Assembly: GCF_003967555.1 (NCBI RefSeq)
Contig: NZ_BIFS01000002.1
Coordinates: forward strand, 2,666,001 to 2,730,000
Direction of reading: 5' to 3'
Source of the DNA: Dictyobacter kobayashii
GTDB lineage: Bacteria > Chloroflexota > Ktedonobacteria > Ktedonobacterales > Ktedonobacteraceae
Length of the DNA: 64,000 nucleotides
The first letter of the stretch is position 1. The number at the start of each line of letters is the position of its first letter. The notes under the pieces are model-generated. The model worked only from the letters and a program-made list of their open reading frames with translations. It was not told where the DNA came from and did not search any database. Position numbers and translations under genes: made by a program. Shown in pieces: positions 18,841-28,861 of the stretch.

Positions 18841-18995
18841 ACGATTTTCCTCTCAATTATTATAATAAAATCTTTGTCAGAATAATAGCTTATGCTATCG
18901 CGCATGACCTGCAAGAATTATATATTATTTACCGCTTCTCAAACGTTTCTTATAAATACAAATTTTATCCTTTCATGCTTGCCTATTCTCCCTCA

Positions 18996-20381
18996 TTATT
19001 CAGAGAAACAATTCTGGATGAGCGTATAAAGACCACGTTTCATCTTAGCGAGTTGTGTTTTCTGCTCATGTGTATACACGGTCGCATCCCAATTACCTAT
19101 GGGCACTAAGATCAAGAGCCATGCCGCCATTCTAGGAATAACAGATTTTCCTTTCCAGCACTCATTTAGCTCTTTGAGAGCGTGTATAAGCTCTTCAAAT
19201 GCCTCCACATCGATGGTCCCAAAACGTAGTTCAAGCGTAAAGCTTCGTAATCCCATCGTATGCATTGCTATATCATGGATAATCAGGTCCTCAGGATAAT
19301 AGAATGAATTTAATTCATTGAGTGCATTGCTAAACCATACAAATAGATTAGCGTGTAATAGATGCAATGTTAGTGGTGGCACTGGTGGATGTTGCAACAA
19401 TTCCTCAAGGCGAGGTGCGATCCTCCACATGAGATCGATTTGCCATTTGGGAAGTTCATGTCTTCCTTCCCAGGAGCTTTGCACCTCCGCCAATGCTTTT
19501 TGGATCGCTTGCAGTTCCTGGCACGTTTGCGGCTTATTTCCTGGATGAACCTGTATAGGTTTGCCGTGATCTATCTGGTCAAGTAAACCTCCGGGTTCAA
19601 TAAAATGTTGTCGAAGAACCCTCCAGGCCTCCTCTTCTGCGTAGAGAGCAGATACATCCTTCAACTCAAGCCCTCTTTGTTCTTGGAGAACTTCCTGCTT
19701 TTCATGTTCATGCTCACAGGTTGCTTCTTGCAAACTTTCTTGAGTCTGTTGATACACCATGTGTTTTATGACAGCCAACTCCTGGCGCTGTATTTTTGAA
19801 AATCGCTCAGATGACCACGGCAAGTACACACTCGCAAATAGTGCACGACAAGCCAATACAGAAATCTCTTGCTTGCTGTCCCACACCTTTTCCAAATTTT
19901 TCATACGCATCAAAAGATCATGAAAAAATCGTGTCTCAATACTTCCCTTTTGCAAACTCTCTCCAAACGAAACGCCACCCAATAGATGCTGAAGCAGAAG
20001 GCCCATCGCCTCAGCTTCGCGTAGAAAGCTTCTTGAAGACCCAAAGACTTCGTCTATCCAGGACCTCACCAGCGTATGCCAGAAACGCAACTCAGGTTCA
20101 TGGGTTCGCTCATGTTCCAACGCCTCATCCAGCTGAGATACAATTCTCCAAAGGATCTGTACTTGCTCACGAGGAAAGGCGCTTCGACACATCCAATCAT
20201 CTTTTATAATGGCAAGTGCATTCTCAACCTCCCCTATCAATGCCTGATTGGGTGTTTGGCTCGCTTCAAAATGGCTTAACAATCCAGCAGAGCCAAGAAA
20301 ATAATCGTACAACACCTTCCAGGCCTCATTTATAGTAAGGAAGGGTGATGGCTTATCATCCAACGAACCGCTAAATGACAT
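18996..20381 (-). CDS. Unknown protein with an internally duplicated ~200-aa domain
   Basis: 461 aa, helix-rich and acidic, no signal or membrane segment. Two halves align by eye: EAWKVLYDYFLGSAGLL with EAWRVLRQHFIEPGGLL; LWRIVSQLDEALEH with MWRIAPRLEELLQH; LEKVWDSKQ with LNECWKGKS. The repeats start near residues 20 and 245. ATG 20381 is chosen because AGGAG lies 8 nt upstream. Only 20 bp separate it from the upstream nucleotidyltransferase-like gene, so they form an operon and may share a function. No known family recognised. Confidence 0.8.
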   Translation of the reverse strand: MSFSGSLDDKPSPFLTINEAWKVLYDYFLGSAGLLSHFEASQTPNQALIGEVENALAIIKDDWMCRSAFPREQVQILWRIVSQLDEALEHERTHEPELRFWHTLVRSWIDEVFGSSRSFLREAEAMGLLLQHLLGGVSFGESLQKGSIETRFFHDLLMRMKNLEKVWDSKQEISVLACRALFASVYLPWSSERFSKIQRQELAVIKHMVYQQTQESLQEATCEHEHEKQEVLQEQRGLELKDVSALYAEEEAWRVLRQHFIEPGGLLDQIDHGKPIQVHPGNKPQTCQELQAIQKALAEVQSSWEGRHELPKWQIDLMWRIAPRLEELLQHPPVPPLTLHLLHANLFVWFSNALNELNSFYYPEDLIIHDIAMHTMGLRSFTLELRFGTIDVEAFEELIHALKELNECWKGKSVIPRMAAWLLILVPIGNWDATVYTHEQKTQLAKMKRGLYTLIQNCFSE

Positions 20382-20401
20382 AAAAAGGCTCCTATACAAC
20401 T

Positions 20402-21049
20402 CTAGCTGTGGTGACGTGTGGGCTTCCCGCGTTGGGAGAGGTATTGATCGAAATCGTCCAGCGTGCGCACCCCGTGTTGTAAGACGGCGTCATAAATGTC
20501 GGTGCTCGCTACGGTGTTGCGATAGGCGGGGAGTTGATACCAGACATCTTTAATGCGCAAGATGAGCAGGCGTGTTTCATGCGTCAACTGTTGTTCAATC
20601 GCCTCGTGAAGGGGTTCAGGATGGATACCCTCACCAAGCCAGAACGAGATATCCAGTTTCCATTCGACGGGTTCGTGGAATTGATAGAAAAGCATAAAAA
20701 AATGACGTTCATCCAGGCCTTCAACTTTAAAATGCTCGCTTTGATGAAGGTAGCGTACCTGTTTGATATAAGGATGGGATAGGAGTGGCTGCATAATAGT
20801 AAAGGCACGCTCGGCACTTAGTCCGGGACTGGAAACCTGCAGGTCGATATCGCGCCAGACCATCAATCCCAGGGTCGTACTGCCCGTTTGTCGGACCTGT
20901 CCCACCTGTGAGAGTTTTTCTACGACTTTTAGCTCCTCTAATATCTGCTGTGCTTCTGTTTGCAGCCGCTTTTGGCGTTGTAACAACTGCTCATCATATT
21001 CAGACTGTTGTAGTTCCCGGCTATTAGTAGAGAGCATATCATCTTGCAT
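20402..21049 (-). CDS. Nucleotidyltransferase-fold protein (MNT/GrpB-like)
   Basis: 215 aa. A coiled-coil-prone N-terminus (residues 10-48) precedes QTGSTTLGLMVWRDIDLQVSS, which fits the GSxxxG...DxD signature of minimal nucleotidyltransferases; a further acidic residue in WKLDISFWLG could be the third metal ligand. AAGGA precedes ATG 21049. It is followed by the duplicated-domain protein. Such two-gene units sometimes act as toxin-antitoxin or modification pairs, but nothing here proves that. Confidence 0.68.
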   Translation of the reverse strand: MQDDMLSTNSRELQQSEYDEQLLQRQKRLQTEAQQILEELKVVEKLSQVGQVRQTGSTTLGLMVWRDIDLQVSSPGLSAERAFTIMQPLLSHPYIKQVRYLHQSEHFKVEGLDERHFFMLFYQFHEPVEWKLDISFWLGEGIHPEPLHEAIEQQLTHETRLLILRIKDVWYQLPAYRNTVASTDIYDAVLQHGVRTLDDFDQYLSQRGKPTRHHS

Positions 21050-21179
21050 ATTTCTTTTTCCTTATTGCGTAATTGCGTAGAAATAATTTCCATATCCAAT
21101 CTGGCAATTATACGAAATATCCATAAAGCTTTACAAGCGTGCTTATTCCAGCACAGGGCTTTGTAATGTTCGTCCAGAG

Positions 21180-21490
21180 ATCGCAGGAAGATCATGAGCA
21201 AGCGATACGATGTCAATTCTTTCAGGTGTAGAGCGTGTGGCGGGCGGCTGCAGCCGCCTCCATCCTGCAAGAATGGAGATCACGAGCCAGCGATCAGATG
21301 GACCATCTTTCAAGTGTGGAGTGTGTGGCGGGCAGCCGCAGCCTCCTCCCTCCTGCAAACATAGAGATCACCAGCCAGCGATACGATGTCCCATCTTTCA
21401 GGTGTGGTTTGGTGAGCGGCCGCGGCCGCTCACCAAACCACACTCCCAACCCGGCGCCGCAGGTGCCAAAGAGGAACATAAAAAAGCCCT
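21180..21490 (-). repeat. Cluster of three NotI-palindrome repeat units
   Basis: Three degenerate units recur: GATCACSAGCCAGCGAT, then ATCTTTCAGGTGTGG, then a GC-rich palindrome half. Only the last (palindrome 21402-21443, centre GCGGCCGCGGCCGC) is complete, followed by CACTCCCAACCCGGCGCCGC. It fills the gap between the divergent genes at 21049 and 21615. Confidence 0.8.
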
Positions 21491-21614
21491 GATTCCAGAA
21501 AAGATAAACGGTATTTTGAGTAAATCTTTAAGCTTTCTTGAGACTGTACGGGTATAGTTACGTACAGAGGCGTACGTACAATGTGATTTAGAGTTTCCAG
21601 GAAGAAGGGACAAG

Positions 21615-22105
21615 ATGCCTTACAATCGTGGATATCTTTTGGGAAGGCTCTTTGCACTGCTTGCGCGGCAAGGGATGTTGCAAGGGGACCCTGAACATGT
21701 CTATCAGGTAGCATCGACTACACCACCCCAGGTTTTGCCTGCAGCGCTGGCATTTGCTATCCAGCAGGGGAGAGAAGTGGAACTATATCCGTTAACACAA
21801 CTGCTTCCCATGGATGCTTTTAACAGCCCCTTAAATCGCCGTGAGCAGGGAGCATTTGCGCTCGGTTATCTGCAGGAACGTTCAGGTCATCCCATGCCTG
21901 TAGCGGAAGATGAAGATGACGAGCCAGATCTCACCGAGCGCTATGAGCTACGTATTGATCCCCCTTGAAGGAATGGATCAAGCGCCATGGTGGAGGACCA
22001 TTTATTCGAGCACTACTGCGTGCCGAACGCTTGACGCAGTCCCAGGCAAGCACGACCGAGTTAGCGCCAGAAATAGTGTCTCGGGGAGATGCCGAGCCAC
22101 ATTAA
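21615..22105 (+). CDS. Cas8c (Csd1) C-terminus-like protein with an RHH-like tail; one-base frameshift
   Basis: Residues 1-95 (YLLGRLFALLARQG, then VYQVASTTPPQVLPAAL, then NRREQGAFALGYLQER) resemble the C-terminal helical part of type I-C Cas8c/Csd1, the segment that in I-C systems is also made as small subunit Cas11c. The frame as written stops at 21968. Adding one C to the C5 run at 21960-21964 extends it through YELRIDPPLKEWIKRHGG and PFIRALLRAERL, which looks like a ribbon-helix-helix segment, to TAA at 22105 (163 aa). No cas gene or CRISPR lies nearby. AAGGGA precedes ATG 21615. The stop is 23 nt from the next start. Confidence 0.6.
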
Positions 22106-22128
22106 TGTTTAGAGAAAGGTACTTGCTT

Positions 22129-23549
22129 ATGCAGCACGTATATAGATTTTCAGGGCGTGCCTGGCATATGGGACTGATCTGTCTCATTATGGCCACAGGT
22201 TTGATGGCATGCAGCAGTCAGACAACGACGCCATCTGCTACCAGCACGCCAGCCAGTACAGCTAATAATGATATTCATAAAATCAAGCATGTTATCGTTA
22301 TAATGCAAGAGAATCGCTCGTTTGATTCCTACTTTGGCACCTATCCAGGGGCGGACGGTATTCCAATGAAGAACGGTGTCCCCAGTGTGTGTGTCAACGA
22401 TCCAAAGACGAATCAATGCATCAAGCCATATCATGATACCCAGGATCTCAATCACGGCGGCCCGCATGGCGCGGTTAATGCCGCCGCTGATATCAACCAG
22501 GGAAAGATGAATGGTTTTATTGCCCAGGCAGAAAAGGGCAAAGGTAGCTGTACCACCCCTAATGATCCAGCCTGTAGCGCCGGGGGCAAACAGATGTGAT
22601 GGGTTATCACGACGGCAGTGATATTCCCAACTACTGGTCCTATGCAAAGAACTTTGTGTTGCAGGATCATATGTTTGAGCCAGATTCCTCCTGGAGCCTA
22701 CCGGCGCACCTATTTATGGTTTCAGGCTGGTCTGCTAATTGTAGCCAGCCGGGTAACGCAGCCAGTTGTGTGAATAACATCAAAGGGCCTGTGACCCTGA
22801 AAAAGGCGAACCAATATACGGCGGACTATGCCTGGACCGATCTGACGTACCTCCTGCATAAAGCCAATATTGGTTGGGCTTACTATGTCGCGCCAGGGAC
22901 CGAGCCAGATTGTGAAGATAACGCGGCCTCCTGTCAAAATGTCAAGCAGCAGGCAAAGACGCCTGGTATCTGGAATCCATTGCCAGACTTTGACACAGTC
23001 AAGCAGGATGGTCAACTGCAGAACGTGCAATCGCTCAACAATTTCGATAGCGCGGCCCAAAAAGGCACTTTACCAGCCGTCTCGTGGATTACGCCAAACG
23101 GCAAAAATAGTGAACATCCACCGGCACTGGTCAGCACAGGCCAGTCATACGTCACACAACTGGTCAACGCCGTCATGAATGGTCCCGATTGGGATAGCAC
23201 CGCTATCTTTCTGGCCTGGGACGACTGGGGTGGCTTCTACGATCATGTTACACCGCCAACGGTCGATCAAAATGGTTATGGGCTCCGTGTCCCTGGCCTG
23301 GTGATCAGTGCCTATGCGCGCCAGGGATATATCGATCATCAGACTTTGAGCTTCGATGCATACCTGAAATTTATTGAAGACGATTTCTTGAACGGATCGC
23401 GCATCGATCCAAAGACGGATGGGCGACCTGATCCACGGCCCGATGTGCGAGAGAATGCGGCCATTCTAGGCAATCTTGTGAATGATTTTGATTTTAGTCA
23501 GGCTCCGCGTAAGCCTTTGGTGTTGTCCGCCAGTCCTACTACAAAGTAA
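22129..23549 (+). CDS. Lipoprotein phosphoesterase / phospholipase C-family (PF04185); one-base frameshift
   Basis: Repaired length 473 aa. The signal ends in lipobox LMAC, so the protein is surface-anchored. VIVIMQENRSFDSYFGTYPG is the hallmark of the acid phosphatase/phospholipase C phosphoesterase family, and FLAWDDWGGFYDHV holds further metal ligands. A one-base loss near 22597 (ATGTGATGGG for ATGGTGATGGG) splits it; repair gives KQMVMGYHDGSDIPNYW. AAAGG precedes ATG 22129. Likely hydrolyses phosphate or phosphodiester substrates outside the cell. Confidence 0.87.
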
Positions 23550-23620
23550 TTTGCGCGCGTGCGCTAACACTTCTACAGTGTCGCTGCAAATGTGTTTTAT
23601 ATATTTGCAGCGACACTGTA
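23549..23620 (+). terminator. Terminator of the phosphoesterase gene with GTGCGC motif
   Basis: 18-bp perfect stem 23574-23591/23603-23620 (TACAGTGTCGCTGCAAAT). GTGCGCTAAC just upstream is the left part of the dispersed motif seen beside other palindromes. Confidence 0.8.
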
Positions 23621-23734
23621 TTAAACAGGTTTCTTGTATGTCAGGCTGTGTTTTACAGAGTGTCAGGGTTGCGGCATAGATGGCTTCTTCCCGCATGGGT
23701 TCTCCGCGCTTGAGCGCTCACAATGGCTTCCACC

Positions 23735-23804
23735 TATTGGTGCATAGGGTGCGTCAATCGCACCCTATGCACCAATAAATAAAACAGGGGCGCGTAAGCG
23801 CCCC
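23735..23804 (-). terminator. Two hairpins downstream of the P450 gene
   Basis: A 19-bp stem (23735-23753/23759-23777, TATTGGTGCATAGGGTGCG) and a GC hairpin GGGGCGC-GTAA-GCGCCCC (23787-23804) follow the corrected P450 stop at 23830. Confidence 0.8.
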
Positions 23805-23829
23805 AGGAAAAAGTGTGTCTGACACTCTG

Positions 23830-25070
23830 TTACAGTTTGTGGGGTTTGATGCCGTCGATGTTGACAAGGAGGTGGCGGGGCCACGTAGGACGGCGCCGGG
23901 CCGGTAGGGCGGGGGATCTACGGCCAGGCGAGGGTTGATCAGGCGTTGGGCCAGCGCGTTCAGAGCTATCTGGACCTCCAGACGGGCCAGAGGAGCCCCG
24001 AAGCAATAGTGGATACCACTGCCAAAGCCCAGATGCTCATTATCTTGCCGATCAGGAATAAAACGCTCAGGATCAGGGAAACGCTCGGGATCGCGATTGG
24101 CGGCCGCCAGCATGAGATAGACCTGTGAGCCTTTGGGGATGGTCTGGCCATCAATCTGGATATCCGCAATCGCCACGCGTTGTGAACTGAATTGCACAGG
24201 CGGCTCAAAGCGCAAAAGCTCCTCTACCAGCGGAATGGCAAGCTCCGGGTCCTTGCGTAAGCGTTCTAGCACCTCTGGATGGCGTAACAGTGTCAACATA
24301 CCGTTGGTAATCAGATTGACCGTCGTCTCATGTCCAGCAATCAACAACAGGCCGGACGTACTTACAAGATCCTCAGTTGTCAGCCGTCCATCAGGACCAT
24401 TATCATTGGCCAATTTAGAGAGCATATCGTTCCCTGGCTGTTTCTGCCGGGCCGCGATCAACTTGCTCATATATTGGCTCAACTCATTCCGCGCGGTCAA
24501 CGCCTTTTGCCGCATCTGGAGATCTTCACCATTCCCCATTTCTGGATCAAGGGACTCCACCAGCGCATCCGCCCAGGCATGGAAGAGCTGCTCATCTTCG
24601 TGTGGCACTCCCAGCAAGCGACAAATGACAGTGACAGGGAATGGATAAGAGAAGTCATCCACAATGTCGATCTGTTTGCGACCTTGAACGTGGTCCAGTA
24701 ATTCATTGACGATATTTTCCAGCTCTTGATGCATGCCAGCGATTAAGCCAGTGGTGTGGGGAGGACCGAACTGCCGGGTCACCATACGACGTAGCCGATC
24801 ATGATCGGGTGGATCAAGGCGGATAAACGGAATCGGGAACTTACTACTGGCGACCGCTTGCGCTTTGGCGCTGGATGACGGTAGATTGCGCGCATCCGAA
24901 CTCAGACGCGGGTCGTGCAGCAATGAGGTAACCAGGCGATAGCTGCTAACGGCATAGTTACCATCCGATTCACGGATAACTGGCGTCTTGAGCATCTCCG
25001 CATAGAGCGGGTAAGGATTGGCTCTATTCTTATAGTCATTAATCTGTTGAAATAAACTCTGCTCTGCCAT
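23830..25070 (-). CDS. Cytochrome P450 (class I, bacterial soluble type); one-base frameshift at 3' end
   Basis: 413 aa after repair. I-helix AGHETTVNLI (about 240), ExxR in VEELLRFEPP, and the haem loop FGSGIHYCFGAPLAR with the Cys ligand near 355 are all present. The frame as written runs into terminator hairpins; one extra base in the GGGG run at 23877-23880 (plus strand) restores GPRHLLVNIDGIKPHKL. AAGGAG precedes ATG 25070. Last gene of a ferredoxin, ferredoxin reductase, P450 operon that supplies its own electron chain. Substrate unknown. Confidence 0.93.
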
Positions 25071-25082
25071 AATGGCTCCTTT

Positions 25083-26526
25083 TCATGCTTTGTGTTCTGG
25101 CTGACTATCTATTACAGATTTTTCTGAAGCCATCGGTGAAGGTTCCAGATGCGTTGCCCGTAGCTCGCCGGGCACATGTCCAGTCAGGATAATGGTTGGT
25201 GTTGTCGTTGGCACATTGGTCTTTGGGAACTTTGCCGGGACAGGTTGTAGTGACCCGGGCTGTCATATGCAGGTGGAGCAGGTGGAAAGGGAGCGGCAGC
25301 CGCGATCTGTTTCTCATAATATGGGAGCCAGCGCCCCTGATCAAAGCTTACGGCCGCGACAGTACGTCCTTTGTGCCCATAGGCAGCCACAAAGCGGCGC
25401 TGCTCAACCGATCCTTGCATCACGACCACCTCGGTAGCAAAAGGAGGCAGGCCAACGGACTTAATGTTGAGGCCAAACTGCATGGACCAGAAGGCAGGCA
25501 CAGAAATGTGGGGGCGGCGATCAGCCTCATTGTTGACCATATTATGGGCGGCAACCTCGGCCTGGCTGAGGGCATTACCCCAGTGCTCAAGCGCGATCAG
25601 TTGATATTCATACAGAGGGTGCGGGAAGCGTGCCACATCGCCGGCCACAAAGATATCATCCGTCACAATGCCATTGAGATCAAAGGCACGACAGCCTGCG
25701 TCACACGAGACCCCCAGTTGCCCGGCCGCTAAGCCTGAGCCACGGAGCCATTCGGTATTGCGAATCGAGCCCAGGGCCACAACCGCGATATCTACATCCA
25801 GGGTGCTCCCATCGGACAAATGGGCACGGCGCAAACGCTTATTGGCGTCTCCTTCCAGGGAGGTGACGGTGGTATTGCAGCGCAGATCAACGCCATTCTG
25901 ACGCTGCACCTCGGCTGCGATAGCCCCGATGGTACCTCCAAGCGCACCAATTAAAGGCGATGCACTACGCTCAGTGACCGTGACAGGTAAGCCGCGATCG
26001 CGACAGACCGAGGCTATCTCTGATCCAGTGAAGCCGGCACCGATGATCAGCACATGGCGCGGTTTACTATCCAGGCGTTTTTGCAGCTGCTGTGCATCAT
26101 CACGTGTGCGCACCACAAAGACCCCATCCAGATCCGCCTCCGCTTTATTTGGCCACCGGCGGGCACGAACGCCAGTGGCAATCAGTAAACGATGGTAGTC
26201 AATCTGCTGCCCATCGGCCAGCTGCACCTGCCTCTTGCGCAGATCCAGGCCAGTCGCAGCCACCCCCAATTTCCACTCTACATCATCCACATTGTACAGG
26301 CGAGGTAGTGTTGTGTGATCCGCCGTAACCCACCCTTTCAGCACCTGTTTAGAGAGCGGGGACGATCATACGGCTCGTAGGGTTCATCCCCGATCACGGT
26401 GATCTGGCCCTTAAACTCTTCTTTACGCAGGACCTCGGCTGCTCGCAGACCAGCCAGCGAGGCACCTACAATCACGATGTTTCCACTCTTTTTAAAGCTC
26501 TCTTTGAGTTCCTTCCTAGTGACCAT
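25083..26526 (-). CDS. FAD-dependent ferredoxin reductase; two one-base frameshifts
   Basis: Passes electrons from NAD(P)H to the adjacent ferredoxin. VIVGASLAGLRAAEVLR (about 17-33) is the FAD motif, LIIGAGFTGSEIA the NAD motif, and DIFVAGDVARFP the second FAD contact. Break 1 lies in the GGGG run at 26358-26361, where one more base gives YDRPPLSKQVLKGW. Break 2, near 25255, is less certain; restoring one base continues SLQPVPAKFPKTNVP to a stop at 25083, just 12 nt before the P450 start; without it the protein ends at 25184. ATG 26526 has AGGAGG upstream and overlaps the ferredoxin stop by 11 bp. Confidence 0.88.
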
Positions 26527-26761
26527 AGTAGGCCTCCTCGTTCTTTTTTCCTGGCTTAGAGGAACGCGAGGAAGGCCGCTCAAAGGATATCGCCTGCACG
26601 GGACAGGAGGCGGCGGCCCGCAATATCTTCTCCACCTGGTCATCATCTGGACCAGGATCATACATTAAGGCCTCTTCACCTACCAGTTTAAAAGACTCAG
26701 GTGCCAAAAAACAGCACTGGGCATATCCCTGACAGCGATTTAAATCCACAACAACACGCAT
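26516..26761 (-). CDS. [3Fe-4S]-type ferredoxin of the P450 system
   Basis: 81 aa. VVDLNRCQGYAQCC followed by ASCPVQAI gives the Cx5C...CP pattern of P450-associated 3Fe-4S ferredoxins. The charged tail after residue 60 is an extension. AGGAGAG precedes ATG 26761. First gene of the operon. Upstream, GTATATATAC at 26846-26855 is a palindrome near a possible promoter. Confidence 0.9.
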   Translation of the reverse strand: MRVVVDLNRCQGYAQCCFLAPESFKLVGEEALMYDPGPDDDQVEKILRAAASCPVQAISFERPSSRSSKPGKKNEEAYYGH

Positions 26762-26909
26762 CAGCTTAGCTCTCCTTTATGGTATTTCCGAACAGTTACT
26801 ATGTAATATCGACCTGATGATGGGTGTTCTTGTGGTTTAAATAGTGTATATATACAATCCTAAACGTCTTTCTAGCAGTGTTAGCAGCCACTGATGAGAA
26901 CTTGATCTC

Positions 26910-27551
26910 TTAGCGACTTGCCTGTATCGTCACCAGGGGCATTAATTCGCCCACCGGCATGCTCCGTTCTCTTGTAATCTCCTGGAAGCCAGCCGCTTGA
27001 ACGGTCTGTTCTGTATTGCGGTTCCAATGGCAATTACCTAAAAAGAGCCTCGTAAGGGGCGTGATAAGATCCTGTATAAACGCGTTGAAAGGCACCCTGG
27101 CCCGCACATGTTCTACTAACAGGAGCTGGCCCCCGGGTTTGAGGACGCGTCGAATCTCTTGCAGACCTTTTAAGGGATCGTTGACCGAGCAGAAAACGAG
27201 CGTGCAAACAACGCTGTCAAAGTACTCGTCAGCAAAGGGCAATTGTTCGACGGGCGTCTGGGTCAGCTTGATAGGTACAGGCGCGGCTGTGGCCCGTGTA
27301 CGGGCATATCTCAACATCGCGCTATCTGGTTCGGTCGCTTCCACACGCTCGACTAGTGCCGGATTATAATAAGCAAAGTTCAGACCATTACCGGCGCCCA
27401 CTTCGAGCACCAGTCCTTTAGCCTGTCCAACAAGTTCTTTACGTATTGGTTCCATATATTGCTTCTCTGCTTTTCCCTGTGATATGCGCTCGTAGAAGCT
27501 AGCAAAGAAGCGATGACCCCTGGTTGATGTTGGTGTTCGATGCTGACTCAT
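26910..27551 (-). CDS. Class I SAM-dependent methyltransferase (methyltransferase type 11)
   Basis: About 213 aa. LVLEVGAGNGLNF is SAM motif I (about 50), VEATEPDSAM motif II, and VVCTLVFCSVNDP with EIRRVLKPGGQLLLVEHV are later motifs. It resembles small-molecule or phospholipid-type methyltransferases; substrate unknown. ATG 27551 is used, with TTG 27572 a weaker alternative; neither has a strong ribosome site. Confidence 0.87.
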   Translation of the reverse strand: MSQHRTPTSTRGHRFFASFYERISQGKAEKQYMEPIRKELVGQAKGLVLEVGAGNGLNFAYYNPALVERVEATEPDSAMLRYARTRATAAPVPIKLTQTPVEQLPFADEYFDSVVCTLVFCSVNDPLKGLQEIRRVLKPGGQLLLVEHVRARVPFNAFIQDLITPLTRLFLGNCHWNRNTEQTVQAAGFQEITRERSMPVGELMPLVTIQASR

Positions 27552-27607
27552 GCTGATATATCTCACTTTCAACTAATAACGGAGACCTACACGCAGCTCT
27601 GTTGCTT

Positions 27608-27643
27608 TCTCAGGAATAATGAGCTCATCCATTATTCCTGAGA
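27608..27643 (-). terminator. Terminator between trhO and the methyltransferase
   Basis: 14-bp perfect stem TCTCAGGAATAATG (27608-27621) with 27630-27643, 8-nt loop, past the trhO stop. Confidence 0.75.
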
Positions 27644-27705
27644 CGTATATGCAACCTGGAAATCAAAGGGGAGATAGATAGATGGAATATACAGTAACTT
27701 ATCTG

Positions 27706-28575
27706 CTACGCGCGGCAGCCCTGGGGGCAGGTGAACGTTGTATAGTTAGCCAGACAATCTTCACAGCAAATCAGGTGGCGATGGCAATCATCATTGGTGC
27801 AGTTGACATAATGTTCTGACGGCTGCTGGCATACGACACAGTGACCGATTACTTCATGTTCAGGCTGGTCCGTATGAAATCCCATCAGGATACGATTGTC
27901 AAAGACATACAATTTTCCCTTGAAATGCTGGTTGGGATATTTCTCCATATAGGTAACAATACCATCCTGGAGCTGATAGACATCCTGCATGCCATTTTTC
28001 AATAAAAAGCCGGTTGCCTTCTCACAGCGCACTCCTCCGGTGCAGACAGTGACCATTGGAGCATCGGTTAGCTTCTGCAGTTCTGGTAACACCTTGGGAA
28101 GATCGCGAAAGTTCTCCATGGCGGGCAGGATCGCATTTTCAAAATGGCCACTTTTATGTTCATAGTCATTGCGCATATCCACCAGGTAGAATTTCTTGCC
28201 ACTTTCATACCATGCATGTAACTCGTCGGCCGTCAGATATTTTCCAGTCTGTTGCGTCGGATTTACATCCCAATCAGCCACACTATCACTGATAATATCA
28301 TTGCGCACCTTGACCGATAAGATTGGCAAGGCATTGCCCGTACCCTCGCTGATTTTATAGGTAATTTCCTTGAAGGCTGGATATTCTTTCATTGCCCGCA
28401 TATATTGGCGGGTTGCGGCGACGGTTCCCTCAACGGTTCCGTTAATGCCCTCATGGGCAACGATAATGCGCCCCTTCAGTCCGAGAAGCTGGCACAGGGT
28501 TTTCTGCCACAGTTTCACCGCCTGGGGATCAGGAACCTCGATATATTTGTAGTAAAGTAAAATTTGATAGCTCAT
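27706..28575 (-). CDS. trhO: tRNA uridine-34 hydroxylase TrhO (rhodanese family)
   Basis: 289 aa. Makes 5-hydroxyuridine at the tRNA wobble position in an O2-dependent way. The N-terminal acylphosphatase-like domain contains GLKGRIIVAHEGINGT. The rhodanese domain contains DMRNDYEHKSGHF and the active-site loop CTGGVRCEKAT. A Cys-rich C-terminus (CVVCQQPS, CTNDDC, CCEDC, CPQGC) probably binds zinc. ATG 28575 is chosen over the upstream 28626 start because MSYQILLYYKY is the family N-terminus. Confidence 0.93.
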   Translation of the reverse strand: MSYQILLYYKYIEVPDPQAVKLWQKTLCQLLGLKGRIIVAHEGINGTVEGTVAATRQYMRAMKEYPAFKEITYKISEGTGNALPILSVKVRNDIISDSVADWDVNPTQQTGKYLTADELHAWYESGKKFYLVDMRNDYEHKSGHFENAILPAMENFRDLPKVLPELQKLTDAPMVTVCTGGVRCEKATGFLLKNGMQDVYQLQDGIVTYMEKYPNQHFKGKLYVFDNRILMGFHTDQPEHEVIGHCVVCQQPSEHYVNCTNDDCHRHLICCEDCLANYTTFTCPQGCRA

Positions 28576-28644
28576 GCTGATAGTATATCCAAAAACCAAT
28601 AACTTTGCCTGTAAAAATAGTACCAATAATCAGGGTTTTTGGCC

Positions 28645-28800
28645 AGCCCGGGGGCGTCAGCGGCAGGGCTTTTTCATGTTCTTCTGTGGCACCTGCGGCG
28701 CCGGGTTGGGAGTGTAGAGTGTGTGTAGTGGGTGGCCGCGGCCGCCCATCACACACTCTACACCTGAAAGAAGGTTCATTGTATCGCTGGCTGGTGATCT
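28645..28800 (+). repeat. NotI-palindrome intergenic repeat, most complete copy
   Basis: Order: CAGGGCTTTTTCATGTTC, CACCTGCGGCGCCGGG, TTGGGAGTGTAGAGTGTG, palindrome around GGCCGCGGCCGCC, ACACCTGAAAGAA, TCGCTGGCTGGTGATCTC. The same order appears inverted at 13.7, 21.4 and 60.3 kb. Confidence 0.85.
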
Positions 28801-28861
28801 CCCTGCGATCTATTGAAAAAGCGGAATAATTCGGTTTTATTGGCAGATATTGATAGAGTAT

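Noticed and set aside
21615..21968. A remnant type I-C CRISPR locus
   Set aside because: No cas3, cas5, cas7, adaptation gene or repeats around it; treated as an orphan domain.
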